A stretch of DNA of 64,000 nt from Armatimonadota bacterium (lineage in GTDB: Bacteria; Armatimonadota; Fimbriimonadia; Fimbriimonadales; GBS-DC), in contig JABWCR010000011.1 in the NCBI GenBank assembly GCA_013359125.1, forward strand, positions 1 to 64,000, written 5' to 3'. Numbering within the stretch: position 1 is the stretch's first letter; the number at the start of each line of letters is the position of its first letter. The notes under the pieces are model-generated. The model saw only the letters and a program-made list of their open reading frames with translations, had not been told where the DNA came from and ran no database searches. Made by a program: the position numbers and the translations under genes. Shown here one piece after another: positions 51,689-60,958 of this stretch.

Positions 51689-53236
51689 CTAATGTCCGCC
51701 TGGCGGGTTAGGGGTAGTGATAGGCGATTCGACCTTGGCCTTGACCACGATATTGATGTAGCTCGGCTTGGTCTGACGACCGCCCGAATCGACCGCGATC
51801 AGCTTATATTTGGTCGTCTTCTTGGGAGATACCTCGGCAAATCCGATCGGATCGTTGTTGTTCACAGACGGCTCAACGATGACCGTGGCCGCGTTCAGCG
51901 CTTCCCAACTGAGCCGCACCGTCTCGCCCTCGTTGATCTCCAAAGTAGAAGCCTCGAACCGCACGATTCGCGCATCGGTCGGCTCTAACACCTTTACGGT
52001 CAGCTTCTTCTCCGCCATCAGACCGGCGGTGTTCTTAGCGCGAAGGCTATACTCGGTCGTCTTGGTCGGACGGTGCTCAAAGATCGGCGTGTCGGGATCG
52101 ATTTGCTGTCCGGGCGGGCTAATGATCACGGTCGTGGCGTTCTTGACCGAGAACTGAAGCTGAACCGGCTCGCCCGCGTAAACTTCGGGCACATCGGCGG
52201 CAAATTTGACGATCTCGGGCGCGGCGGGCGGCGGCGCAGCGGTTACCGTGATCGGATACTCCTTCGTGATGCGGCCATAGCGATTCTCGGCAGTGATCTT
52301 GATCGTCGTATTGCCGTTGGGGACAAACTCGAACGAGCCGAATCGAATGCGAGAGCGGTCCGTGATAAGCCCTGGTTCAGGTTCGATCACCAGCCGGTCG
52401 GCGTTTCGGGCTTGCCACCGAATCTCAACCTTTTCGCCTGCCACCACCGTTTCGGGCGATATGGCAAAATCCATGATCTCGACCGGTTGAGGCCTCATAA
52501 AGTACCCAATCAGCGGAATCAAAAGCAGTAGCAACAAGGCAACCAGCCCGGACGGACTAATGAGAGAACGGCGCTCCAATTGACCTTGAAAAGTCGCGCT
52601 GAGATAAGGATTGTCGACCGAGCGCGCGCTGACGGTGAAGCCGAAGAGCTTAGTGGGCGCAATGACCGGTCGATTGACCGAGCGAGCTCGCAAGTAGACG
52701 CTGCTCGACTCGCCCGGCTTAAGCATCGCCCGTTCGGTCTCGAACTCAAAGACGCATTCGTCCTCCGGCTCGTTGGCAAAGAGCTGCAAATTCTGCTCGG
52801 TGTTGCCCAAGTTTTGCAACCGCGCCTCAAACTCGGCTTCGGGCTTAAAGTAGCTCATGGTCTGACGCTTGGGGTCCAGTTCGAGCGTCAAGAGGTTGTA
52901 GGGATTGATGACGAGGTTGGCCTGTGCTAGTTCGGTCTGTCCGTTCTCCAGCGATCGGGCTTTGATGACAAAGGGATAGACGCCCGCTCGACTTTCGCTG
53001 GATCGCGGAGGGCGAATGAGAATCTTCTCTCGGGATTCTGCGCCCGGTTCCAATCCGACGCTGGGCACTGGGATGGCGCACCATTCGGTATCCAACCCTT
53101 CGACCTCTAAGGAGACCTGATCTCGCTGCTCGCCCAGGTTGCGAATGAGCACGGCGATCTGGGCTGCGCCGCCCGGTTCGACTCGAGCCTCTTCTTCGGC
53201 CAGCTCAATCTTTATCTGCGATCCGTTGCCGCTCAA
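51689..53236 (-). CDS. Ig-repeat single-pass membrane protein
   Basis: 515 residues, TTG start at 53236 with GGGGAGG 8 nt upstream. Residues 1-220 form two CARDB/NEW3-like beta domains without an N-terminal signal, then a transmembrane segment (229-247), then three Ig-like domains (each about 85 residues; repeated VVAGEKVEIRWQARNA, VYAGEPVQLQFSVKNA, INEGETVRLSWEALNA). N-terminal domains would be in the cytoplasm if the helix is a simple anchor. Function is not known; divergent from a decarboxylase. Confidence 0.75.
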   Translation of the reverse strand: MSGNGSQIKIELAEEEARVEPGGAAQIAVLIRNLGEQRDQVSLEVEGLDTEWCAIPVPSVGLEPGAESREKILIRPPRSSESRAGVYPFVIKARSLENGQTELAQANLVINPYNLLTLELDPKRQTMSYFKPEAEFEARLQNLGNTEQNLQLFANEPEDECVFEFETERAMLKPGESSSVYLRARSVNRPVIAPTKLFGFTVSARSVDNPYLSATFQGQLERRSLISPSGLVALLLLLLIPLIGYFMRPQPVEIMDFAISPETVVAGEKVEIRWQARNADRLVIEPEPGLITDRSRIRFGSFEFVPNGNTTIKITAENRYGRITKEYPITVTAAPPPAAPEIVKFAADVPEVYAGEPVQLQFSVKNATTVIISPPGQQIDPDTPIFEHRPTKTTEYSLRAKNTAGLMAEKKLTVKVLEPTDARIVRFEASTLEINEGETVRLSWEALNAATVIVEPSVNNNDPIGFAEVSPKKTTKYKLIAVDSGGRQTKPSYINIVVKAKVESPITTPNPPGGH

Positions 53237-53251
53237 TCCGTTCGCCTCCCC

Positions 53252-53282
53252 TTAGACCGGCTACGATTCTGTCTTGTATAAT
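53252..53282 (+). promoter_or_regulatory. Promoter of the PLP decarboxylase gene
   Basis: TTAGAC (53252-53257) and TATAAT (53277-53282) with 19 bp between; the ATG follows 14 nt after the -10. Confidence 0.6.
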
Positions 53283-53296
53283 AGGCGAAAGTCAAG

Positions 53297-54709
53297 ATGC
53301 CCGAATCGATAGACGCGCCACGGCTGTCCCTCACATCGTCGGAGATGCGCCGCCTGGCAGACCATGTGGTCGCGCTCGTGATAGAACGTTTCGACACAAA
53401 GAGCGATTCCCCTATCGGCAAGCGACCGACCAAAGCGGAATTAGAAGGACTGTTCGCCGAGCCGCTTCCGGCCAAAGGCGACGATCCTATGCGTCTGATC
53501 GATCAGGCCGTCGAGCAGGCGTTCGGCAACACGATCCGCGTCGATCATGCCCGATACTTTGCCTTTGTGCCCGCTCCGAACCACTTTGTCGGCGCGATGG
53601 CGGACGCTCTTTGCGCGGGCTTCAACGCCTTTGCCGGCACATGGATGGTGGGCGCAGGCGCCGCTCAAGTCGAGCTGACCGTCATGGAGTGGCTGAGACA
53701 GATCGTTGGGATGCCGGACGGCGCGGGCGGACTGCTGGTGAGCGGCGGCTCGATGGCAAACCTAACCGCGCTGGTGGCGGCCAGAGAGGCCGTGCTGGGG
53801 GAGGATTTTGGCCACGGGGCGGTTTATCTGTCCGACCAAACCCATTCGAGCGCGATCAGGGCTTTGAAGGTCGCGGGGTTTGCCCAAAGACAGATCAGGG
53901 TCTTGCCAAGCGACAAGAGCTTTCGATTGCCGTTTAGCGCGTTGCAGGCTGCTGTCAGCGAAGATCGAGCGGCAGGGTTGTGCCCTTTCTGCGCGATCTT
54001 GAACGCGGGCACGACTAACACAGGCGCGGTCGACGACTTTGAGACGATCGTGCCATGGGCAAGGTCGGAGGGACTCTGGATTCATGCGGACGCGGCCTAT
54101 GGCGGATTGGCGGCCGTATCGCCCAATCAGAAGCCCAAACTGGCCGGATTGGGCGAGGTCGATTCGATGGCGATCGATCCGCACAAGTGGCTCTATGCGC
54201 CGATAGAGTGCGGCGGCGTGCTGATGCGCGATTTTTCTTTGCTTAAGCGCGCCTTCAAGATCCTGCCGGACTACCTTTTGGACAAAGAGCGAGACGCGGG
54301 CGAGGTCGATTTCTGCGACCATGGCATTCAGCTTTCAAGGTCGTTTAGAGCGTTCAAAGTATGGCTAATGCTGAAGACCTTTGGGGTCGAGGCGTTTGCA
54401 GAATCGGTGGATCACAACGTGCGGCTGGCAGAGGTCGCGGGCGAGCGATTGGTCGCTAAGGGGTTCGAACTGGCGGCGCCCCCCAGCTTGGGGATCGTAG
54501 CGTTTTGGCATCCAGAAGCCGACAGCGCCGCGCATCGTCGAGCGGTCGATCGCCTCATCGAGGATGGTTTCGCCATGGCCAGCTCGACTCAGCTGAAGGG
54601 TCGGACGGCCTTGCGAATGTGTACGCTCAGCCCTCTTGCGACTAAAGAGGATGTTGAGCAGACGGTCGATAAGTTGGCTCAGTTCGTTCTGGCGTCTCGC
54701 AGCCACTGA
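53297..54709 (+). CDS. PLP-dependent group II decarboxylase
   Basis: 470 residues. Aromatic-L-amino-acid decarboxylase fold: [44 protein letters not shown] and [17 protein letters not shown] with the PLP Lys. It would decarboxylate an aromatic or other amino acid (Tyr/Trp/DOPA/Glu) to an amine. Length is normal. A possible product is tyramine, tryptamine or beta-alanine. It overlaps the convergent prepilin gene by 31 bp. Confidence 0.92.
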   Translation: MPESIDAPRLSLTSSEMRRLADHVVALVIERFDTKSDSPIGKRPTKAELEGLFAEPLPAKGDDPMRLIDQAVEQAFGNTIRVDHARYFAFVPAPNHFVGAMADALCAGFNAFAGTWMVGAGAAQVELTVMEWLRQIVGMPDGAGGLLVSGGSMANLTALVAAREAVLGEDFGHGAVYLSDQTHSSAIRALKVAGFAQRQIRVLPSDKSFRLPFSALQAAVSEDRAAGLCPFCAILNAGTTNTGAVDDFETIVPWARSEGLWIHADAAYGGLAAVSPNQKPKLAGLGEVDSMAIDPHKWLYAPIECGGVLMRDFSLLKRAFKILPDYLLDKERDAGEVDFCDHGIQLSRSFRAFKVWLMLKTFGVEAFAESVDHNVRLAEVAGERLVAKGFELAAPPSLGIVAFWHPEADSAAHRRAVDRLIEDGFAMASSTQLKGRTALRMCTLSPLATKEDVEQTVDKLAQFVLASRSH

Positions 54710-55449
54710 ACATGGCCGTCCAAGAAGAGGCGGTTCCTCCCTCCAAAATGCACCGCTTTGCCCCGTAAGTTAGGATTGACGGGAGCGATGGCTGGGAAGT
54801 AGGGATCGACGGTCAGTTCCACGTCCGATAGACTCTCCGGAAAGCCAACGATGGGGTTCTGCGCCAGCTGCAGATCGACAATCGCGCGATCGGGAAGCTT
54901 GCCCCAGAGGTTGTCCAAGGGTACGGGATCGTCGGCTCGGTCAAATCGCCAAATCCAGTAGCGCGCGCCGTTCTGTTCAACCTGGATCAGCCTGCCTAGG
55001 TCGGTCGATTCGACGCTCGGGCAGTTCCAAATCGCTCTCTCGACCGAGTAAGGCTTTAGGACAAGAGCGGCCCATCCCGCGCGAGGGTCGCTGGACGGCC
55101 AATCGCTCCACGGACGATAGCCGAGCGCCGTTTTAAGGTCGCGGCGATCGGGCATCAAGCCCGCATGATCGTCCAAATAGAGCGACCAGGCAACGCCAAC
55201 CTGCCTAAGATTGGACGAGCAGACCGAACGGCGGGCCGTCTCGCGGCTTCTCGCTAGAACAGGCATCGCAATAGCGGCCAAAATCGCGATGATCGCGATC
55301 ACGACCAGAAGCTCGATAAGGGTGAAGCCGTCAGCCCTTGACGATATTGGGACTGACCTCGATCTGAACTTTGTCGCGCACGGCGTTGGTAATGATGCAG
55401 TAGCCGTCGGCTTTATGAGCGATGTCGTTAGCGAGCGCGATCTGTTCAT
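54679..55449 (-). CDS. H-X9-DG type prepilin
   Basis: 256 residues from the ATG at 55449. The processing motif [21 protein letters not shown] lies at about residue 41, which is far for a prepilin. No ATG, GTG or TTG lies closer, because the gene starts inside osmC; a rare start or the long leader must be used. The C-terminus has H-x9-DG ([12 protein letters not shown]). Such pseudopilins/prepilins are common in Planctomycetes and Armatimonadota and may build surface structures. It overlaps osmC by 119 bp in another frame. Confidence 0.72.
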   Translation of the reverse strand: MNRSRSLTTSLIKPTATASLPTPCATKFRSRSVPISSRADGFTLIELLVVIAIIAILAAIAMPVLARSRETARRSVCSSNLRQVGVAWSLYLDDHAGLMPDRRDLKTALGYRPWSDWPSSDPRAGWAALVLKPYSVERAIWNCPSVESTDLGRLIQVEQNGARYWIWRFDRADDPVPLDNLWGKLPDRAIVDLQLAQNPIVGFPESLSDVELTVDPYFPAIAPVNPNLRGKAVHFGGRNRLFLDGHVQWLRDARTN

Positions 55450-55786
55450 CGGTAGCGTCGGCGGCGAGCCGGATGGTCGGGCTGATCTCTACACGGGTAA
55501 ACACGAACATGCCCGTCCGCTGTTCCACTTGCCCCTTGGCTTCGGTCTCGATGCCTTCGAAAGGCAGCTTCCTGTTGGCCGCGATGATGCCAAAGGTGAT
55601 GCTATAGCAGGCCGCGATCGCCGAGGTGAGAAGTTCTTCGGGATTTGTGCCTTCGTTCGTACCGCCGAACTCGCTGGGAACGCCCAGCGCCGCTGTATGT
55701 CCTGATCGGATGGAGTGGGAAACGCCTTGACCGTCCCGGCCCCCTATCCACTTGACTTTGACTAAATATTCATGTGCTGTCGACAT
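55331..55786 (-). CDS. OsmC-family organic hydroperoxide reductase-like protein
   Basis: 151 residues. [19 protein letters not shown] holds the first reactive Cys, and [13 protein letters not shown] the second, both typical of OsmC/Ohr. It reduces organic peroxides with lipoyl or other thiols. TAAAAT lies 6 nt before the ATG at 55786 and no Shine-Dalgarno is visible. It is upstream of and overlaps the prepilin gene. Confidence 0.92.
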   Translation of the reverse strand: MSTAHEYLVKVKWIGGRDGQGVSHSIRSGHTAALGVPSEFGGTNEGTNPEELLTSAIAACYSITFGIIAANRKLPFEGIETEAKGQVEQRTGMFVFTRVEISPTIRLAADATDEQIALANDIAHKADGYCIITNAVRDKVQIEVSPNIVKG

Positions 55787-55792
55787 GGACCG

Positions 55793-55798
55793 ATTTTA
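55793..55798 (-). promoter_or_regulatory. -10 (TAAAAT) of leaderless osmC promoter
   Basis: GGTAAAAT, then 6 nt, then the ATG of the OsmC-like gene. It lies at the 3' end of the GH29 gene. Confidence 0.5.
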
Positions 55799-57085
55799 CC
55801 TCTTGGGCAGAAACGGGTGAGCCTGGATCAGCCGGAGCATCGGATCGCTCAGCGTTTCGACCAGACGCACGCGAACGGCATCGGCTTCCAGATTTTCAAA
55901 TCGGTGAATGCGTTTGTGGCCGATGGCGGAGCCTTCGGCGATTGTCTGCCACTGGCCGTTAACGCGGGCTTCCAGCGCATATCTTCGAACTCGCTCGCCG
56001 CGCGCGATCTCTTCCATCAGCACGATGTGCCCTATGGGCGTCTTGCCGCGCAGCAGAAGAGTCTCATCGGTGCGAGCGCCCTGCTTGGTCGCCAGCGGGA
56101 TAGAAAACAACCGCTTGATCTCGTTGCCCATCTCCTCGCCGCGCTTGAAGTCGGCTTCGGGGATCAAGCCGGTCGGATCGGGCGTGTGGTTGAGCAAGAA
56201 GACCGCCCCATGACCGACCGAGCGGTAATACATCTCCATAAGCGCGTCAAGGCTTTTTAGGGTTTTTTCGTTGTCCGTTCGCCAAAACCAGGTGTTGCGG
56301 ATTCGGGCGTCGCATTCGTTCGGCAGCCAGCGGTCGCCATCAGGATCGCCGTCGGCCGCAGTGTAGTCGCCCCATTTCTTAGCGCCGGAGCGAACCGAGT
56401 TCCATGCGGGGTAGGGGGCATAACCGTCCTCGTTGCCGACCCAGCGGATGGTGGCTTGCGGACCCTGAAAGATCACGGCGTTCGGCGCGTGTTTCTCTAG
56501 AATGTCTCCCACATCGAACACAAGGCTGCCGTCGAACCAGACTTCCATCATATCGCCGTAGTTGGAGAGCAGCTCGGTCAGTTGGCGGCGATAGAGCCTT
56601 TCGTAATCGGCTTGTTTTGCCGGATCTTTGGCCCGGCCTCCAACATTGGCGCCGTGATAGTCGTCTCGCGGCGAGAGGTAGACCCCTAAGCCCAGTCCAT
56701 GCTTCTTGCAAGAGGCGGAGACATCCTTCATCACATCGCCCTTGCCGCCTTTCCATGGCGTGTTCTTAACGCTGTAATCGGTCGTATCGGTCTGCCACCA
56801 GCAAAACCCACCCTGGTGCTTAGCGACAAAGACGAGATACTTTGCGCCCATCGCCTTTGCGGCGCGCGCCCATTGGTCGGTGTCGAGCCTCTCTGGGTTT
56901 AGCTCGGAAAGGGGCGTCTTAAGGGTGTCGCCCTCAGAATCTTGCCAAGTGTTGGGGGCAAAATGGATGAACGTCCCGATCTCCATATCGTGCCACTTGT
57001 ACTGCACTTTGGTTGGGATCGCGATCCGCCTGCCATCTACTTCGATGGGGGAGGCCAACTTGGGCGGGTGGGTGCGCTGAAACAT
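55796..57085 (-). CDS. GH29 alpha-L-fucosidase
   Basis: 429 residues, no signal peptide. FIHFAPNTWQDSEGD, VFVAKHQGGFCWWQT, GVYLSPRDDYHG and EVWFDGSLVFDVG with the nucleophile Asp. Residues about 330-429 form a beta-sandwich tail with IGHIVLMEEI and GKTPIGH. It cuts alpha-L-fucose from glycans. TATACT lies 5 nt upstream of the ATG. The catalytic acid/base is not assigned from sequence alone. Confidence 0.92.
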   Translation of the reverse strand: MFQRTHPPKLASPIEVDGRRIAIPTKVQYKWHDMEIGTFIHFAPNTWQDSEGDTLKTPLSELNPERLDTDQWARAAKAMGAKYLVFVAKHQGGFCWWQTDTTDYSVKNTPWKGGKGDVMKDVSASCKKHGLGLGVYLSPRDDYHGANVGGRAKDPAKQADYERLYRRQLTELLSNYGDMMEVWFDGSLVFDVGDILEKHAPNAVIFQGPQATIRWVGNEDGYAPYPAWNSVRSGAKKWGDYTAADGDPDGDRWLPNECDARIRNTWFWRTDNEKTLKSLDALMEMYYRSVGHGAVFLLNHTPDPTGLIPEADFKRGEEMGNEIKRLFSIPLATKQGARTDETLLLRGKTPIGHIVLMEEIARGERVRRYALEARVNGQWQTIAEGSAIGHKRIHRFENLEADAVRVRLVETLSDPMLRLIQAHPFLPKR

Positions 57086-57090
57086 GGCCG

Positions 57091-57120
57091 AGTATACCTT
57101 TGGCTTACTTTTGGGCTAAA
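57091..57120 (-). promoter_or_regulatory. Leaderless promoter of the GH29 gene
   Basis: TTTAGC and TATACT on the minus strand with 18 bp between, then 5 nt (CGGCC), then the ATG at 57085. Same layout as rsmI (GGTAAACT-CGGCC-ATG). Confidence 0.55.
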
Positions 57121-57212
57121 CAGGAACTACGTAGAAACCGAAAATATTCGTGGGAACAAAACCCTTGCGCGGCGCGTAAAGTTAATTGAAGCGAGAAGCA
57201 ATTACGGCAATG

Positions 57213-57251
57213 GGCGGTGATGGTCTTTGCCCTCCTTTCACCATCACCGCC
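57213..57251. terminator. 12-bp hairpin between GH29 and YqgF-like genes
   Basis: Arms GGCGGTGATGGT and ACCATCACCGCC with a 15-nt loop. A T-run (ACTTTTTAT) follows on the plus strand but no plus-strand gene ends here; on the minus strand, it follows the stop of the YqgF-like gene without a T-tract. It may end the minus-strand operon or an unknown plus-strand RNA. Confidence 0.55.
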
Positions 57252-57256
57252 ACTTT

Positions 57257-57670
57257 TTATCCGAGGCGGCTCGCTTCGTCGTCGGTTATCTTTTTCAATC
57301 TCAGCAGCATCGCCCATGCGGCGTAGGCATCGATCGGTTCCGGCGGGGTCAAGAGGCCGCGAGGGATCCATCTTCGCCACCCTTTGGGCGGATTGCGCTC
57401 AAAATAGAGCTTTCGCGCCTCCAGCGTGGTGCCATGCTCGTCGGCCATTTTCCACTCGATCGACGTTTCTTGCCGGATCTTCTTGGAGTGAGAGCCTGAA
57501 CCAAGGATGAGGCGGTCTGGCGCGAACTGCTTCATCAGGGATCCAAGCGCATCGTTTAGGCTTTCCCGATCCACGACGCCGAGGTAGAGAGGAGTCTGCG
57601 GATCCTCCCAATCGACGATCGCGATGCCGCACTTTTGACTGCCGGGATCGACGGCCAAGGCTCGGCTCAT
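57257..57670 (-). CDS. YqgF/RuvX-fold protein
   Basis: 137 residues. ALAVDPGSQKCGIAIVD with the DxG Asp and LYLGVVDRESLNDALGSL, DRLILGSGSH match the RNase H-like YqgF family. The end IDAYAAWAMLL carries the last Asp. RuvX matures 16S rRNA; this form is diverged, so its role is uncertain. It overlaps the 1094-residue gene by 4 nt, last in the operon. Confidence 0.75.
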   Translation of the reverse strand: MSRALAVDPGSQKCGIAIVDWEDPQTPLYLGVVDRESLNDALGSLMKQFAPDRLILGSGSHSKKIRQETSIEWKMADEHGTTLEARKLYFERNPPKGWRRWIPRGLLTPPEPIDAYAAWAMLLRLKKITDDEASRLG

Positions 57671-60600
57671 CGAATCTCTAAAGCTCCGGAGGTTCCGGGC
57701 GAGGCAAGCCGAATCATGAGCCACTTGTTCTCTGCGTCGAAGGCGAATCCGGATCGGAGCGGCGCTAAATCGAAGATGAGGCGATCCAAGTCGTTGGCTT
57801 TAGGAATCTCTTGACCGTTGTACTGGACGGCGGCAGGCTCCGAGCCGCTGGCAACCAGAACGAAGGCTGCGGGCAAAGAATGGGCGTAGCCCAATTCGAT
57901 GATGAGGGCGCCATCGATCTCTTGGGCGCGGCGCAATCCTGGCGCTGTGATCGTTCTGTCCGCAGTTGCTACCGATCTTGGCTCGATTTCTATACCGGCC
58001 AGCAATGCGACGTTGGGCGCCAGCAGGCGCGGGTTGAGGTCCCAGTGATACTCTTCTTCGCCTTTGACGATGCTGTATGCATCGGGATAGAAGCCTTGGT
58101 TCTCGGGATGCTTTTGGGTCGTGTACGCCTGCTGTTGAACGCCGGACAGGGCGATAGCCTCTGCAAGTGTGCGCCAATCAAGGCTGTTGTCGAGTTCGGC
58201 CAATCGGAACAGAGCGCGAGCATAGGCCAAGCCGCACCATTGCACGGCCACTCCGAACCAGGCTTGGCCCGTTAGCCATGTGGCGCCAAAAGCCGGAATG
58301 GTCGCGCCGCGCATGATAGGCCGGTCGTTCATCGACCAGCAATAGACGAAAGGCAGACCGCTGAGCGCCCATCGCCGGGCAGAGGACAAGTGAATTGGAT
58401 TGCCCGTTACGGCATAGGCGTTTAGACAGGCGGTCAGTGCCCGCTCGGCCGCCAAAATGTCGGGCACGGAAAGCGTCAGCTCCCAGGTTTGCGCGCCGTC
58501 GGGCCTTGATAGACCGTCGAGGAAGTCGAGCGCTTTGTTCGCGCTTTCTAAGACCGAGCGATCGCCCAACATCAGGCGCGATTGCCACAGAAGTCCTGCG
58601 TTTTGACCACAAAGCCCGCTGCCGGTTCTTTGCCCGCCAGAGAGCGCCTTGTGCCGCTCGCTTTCCGGCTTCCAGTCCCAACTTCCGTCCGGTTTTTGGC
58701 TCTTTTCCGTTTCCTTTGCTTGAGATTGGAGATTCTTGAGCGTTCTGTGCAACCCGCCCAAATAGAAGGCGGCTTGCCATCCAGGCGGATTGGGCACGGC
58801 AGACCGAACTTGATCGATAGCCCGTTGGCGGCGCATATCGGTCTCGGACAGAGCGTGCGCCAAAACCCAAAGCGGCGCCGCGACGGTCGGATCGTAATAG
58901 GTTGGGCCGGTGTTGGTGTGCTTCCAACCGCGCTGGTCGGCCACCCATGCAGCCAACAGGCCGTCAATGCTGAGTTCGACCGCCCTCATTCCGGTTCTTT
59001 CGGCCGCAGGAGGACGCGCAACGCCATAGAGCTTGGAGTACGCCTCAAACGCCTCGGTGATCGACCGCGCTTGAGAGTTGACATGGACGGTCGCCTTTAG
59101 AGTCATCGCCTCGCCAAAAGCGAGCCGGAAAGGCTGTTTGGCCGTAAGAGCGTTTTCGTCGATCCATCCGGGCGGACTGGGCGCAAACAGCGCGAGGCGG
59201 TGATGCGCGCCCGTCCACGGCCCGATTTCGTCTGGCGCGGGCGAATAGAACAGGGCGCTGGGAGTGCGGCTGCTCCCCGCGTACGTTTGCCACGGCTCCC
59301 AATGCATCATAAAGAGGCTCGGACCGCTGCGCACGGCCATCAGCGGCATCGTTATCTTGTACGGGTGCGGCGCCAACCGAAGGTCGTTCGGAGGAGAGAC
59401 GTTCTTGGAAGATGAGGAGCCTTCGTCTGCAGTAAGCCACTCTAAGCCGGGGAAGACGGCCTCGCTCTTTTGAGCTCCGAACGAGCCGTCGCCTGCTCTC
59501 CAATCGGGAAAGCGAAACGAGTAGATGTCTGCCGTCTGGGACGCGGTCATTCGAGCCGAACACTCGACCTGGCCGTTGACAAGTTTGTATTCGAGCGTGG
59601 CGCGACCAATGGGGCCGAGCGTACCGGAGACGGTCAGACTGGGCATGACGGGGTCGGCCTGAACATTGGTGATGCGGAACGGATGGAACTTGGGGACGCC
59701 GCCCTGGCCTGTCAGGCTGGCGGTCGCCAAAGGCGAAGAGGCCGCCACCAGCGACCAACGCCCTGCAAGCCGAACATAGAGCCGTGCCGCTCCGCCTTGA
59801 GCGGACGGGCTGACGATCAGACGGTAGCGGTCGTTCTGCGCAATGCCATGCCGATTGTTGACAACGCCGACCTTGCCTGTTTCGGCTAGGTTCTGAGGCA
59901 AAGAGGCGATCGAAAGGGTAAGAGAAACCGCGTCTGCGCCAGCGTCCGAGCGCAATCGAAAGAGAAGATTCGGGTCGGTCGAGGGGACGACTCGGAACAG
60001 ATAGTGAGCCGTCGCGCCGGGCGAGATGGGGCGGTTCTCTGGTTCCTTATGAGGCGTTACGCGCATGTTCGCGCCTGGAAAGGCATGGAGTTCAAGTCGG
60101 CTGCTAGAGTATGTGCCAAGTCCCGTGTTAGTAACGGCGACCACAATATCGGCGCCCTCCCCCGGTTGCACAACGGCGCGTTGGGACTGGGCATAGGCGA
60201 TCTTTAGCCTTGGCTGGAAGCCGTAATGAACGGCGCGCTCTTTGTTGGGGCCTTCCAATCGGATGCTAGATGCGCCCGGAAAGGCATATCGAACCGCGCG
60301 CGCTCCGCGGCCTATGGTGAACGTTTGCGGCTCGCCTTGCTCGGGCCGGATGGAATAGAAACCCGGTTCGGGCAGAATCAGTACGCCCTCAGGTGGAAGC
60401 CGGTTGGGGTCGAGCGTCTTGGCTAAGCGGTCTGTCAGTCGAACGATCTGCGGCTCGGCGATATAGAACCAATCGTAGTTGCTGTTTGCCTTTGCGTGCG
60501 CCGAGAGCACGATGGTGAGCGGCTTGCCTTGAAACTCATCAAGATCGATCGAGATCGGTCGCCAGCCGCTTTCGGACAGGTCGGCGCTCAGATCCTCTTG

Positions 60601-60951
60601 ACCATTGAGAAATATGGAGAAGCGAACGCCGTCAAATCCTTTAGGGTCGGTCTGCTGGATGGCGGCATCGTCCATGCCTGCCCACAGGAATAAAACGACT
60701 TTCTCGCCCGGTTTTGCCGCCGGAAGGGTCGTTTTCCATTCGGCGGTCGCAGGTCGATTGGTCGGATGGAGCATCGCGGCCTGCTTCTCGACGCCTGCCG
60801 ATACGGTCCGACCCCATCGAAAGGGCTGCAATGCGTTTTCGACACGGGCGGCGGCGGGATCAAGAGCATGTAAAACGGATGCCGCATCCGGTCTTTGGGC
60901 ATTAAGTGCGAGCGAAAGGACAAAGCACAAGACGAGGGGGCACAACCGCAT
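57667..60951 (-). CDS. Large secreted multi-domain protein, toroid-like C-terminal half
   Basis: 1094 residues from the ATG at 60951. Signal peptide about 1-19 (LSLALNAQ). An N-terminal jelly-roll-like part (about 50-180), a CARDB/NEW3-like beta domain (about 270-360; VVQPGEGADIVVAVTNTG), a mid region, and an (alpha/alpha) toroid-like region (about 690-990) with repeated helices and Trp/His-rich loops (GQRTGSGLCGQNAGLLWQSRL, PDGAQTWELTLSV). This could be a polysaccharide lyase or hydrolase or a cyclase-like fold. Family not recognised. Coupled to ABC-like membrane proteins upstream. Confidence 0.7.
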   Translation of the reverse strand: MRLCPLVLCFVLSLALNAQRPDAASVLHALDPAAARVENALQPFRWGRTVSAGVEKQAAMLHPTNRPATAEWKTTLPAAKPGEKVVLFLWAGMDDAAIQQTDPKGFDGVRFSIFLNGQEDLSADLSESGWRPISIDLDEFQGKPLTIVLSAHAKANSNYDWFYIAEPQIVRLTDRLAKTLDPNRLPPEGVLILPEPGFYSIRPEQGEPQTFTIGRGARAVRYAFPGASSIRLEGPNKERAVHYGFQPRLKIAYAQSQRAVVQPGEGADIVVAVTNTGLGTYSSSRLELHAFPGANMRVTPHKEPENRPISPGATAHYLFRVVPSTDPNLLFRLRSDAGADAVSLTLSIASLPQNLAETGKVGVVNNRHGIAQNDRYRLIVSPSAQGGAARLYVRLAGRWSLVAASSPLATASLTGQGGVPKFHPFRITNVQADPVMPSLTVSGTLGPIGRATLEYKLVNGQVECSARMTASQTADIYSFRFPDWRAGDGSFGAQKSEAVFPGLEWLTADEGSSSSKNVSPPNDLRLAPHPYKITMPLMAVRSGPSLFMMHWEPWQTYAGSSRTPSALFYSPAPDEIGPWTGAHHRLALFAPSPPGWIDENALTAKQPFRLAFGEAMTLKATVHVNSQARSITEAFEAYSKLYGVARPPAAERTGMRAVELSIDGLLAAWVADQRGWKHTNTGPTYYDPTVAAPLWVLAHALSETDMRRQRAIDQVRSAVPNPPGWQAAFYLGGLHRTLKNLQSQAKETEKSQKPDGSWDWKPESERHKALSGGQRTGSGLCGQNAGLLWQSRLMLGDRSVLESANKALDFLDGLSRPDGAQTWELTLSVPDILAAERALTACLNAYAVTGNPIHLSSARRWALSGLPFVYCWSMNDRPIMRGATIPAFGATWLTGQAWFGVAVQWCGLAYARALFRLAELDNSLDWRTLAEAIALSGVQQQAYTTQKHPENQGFYPDAYSIVKGEEEYHWDLNPRLLAPNVALLAGIEIEPRSVATADRTITAPGLRRAQEIDGALIIELGYAHSLPAAFVLVASGSEPAAVQYNGQEIPKANDLDRLIFDLAPLRSGFAFDAENKWLMIRLASPGTSGALEIR

Positions 60952-60958
60952 GACTCTA

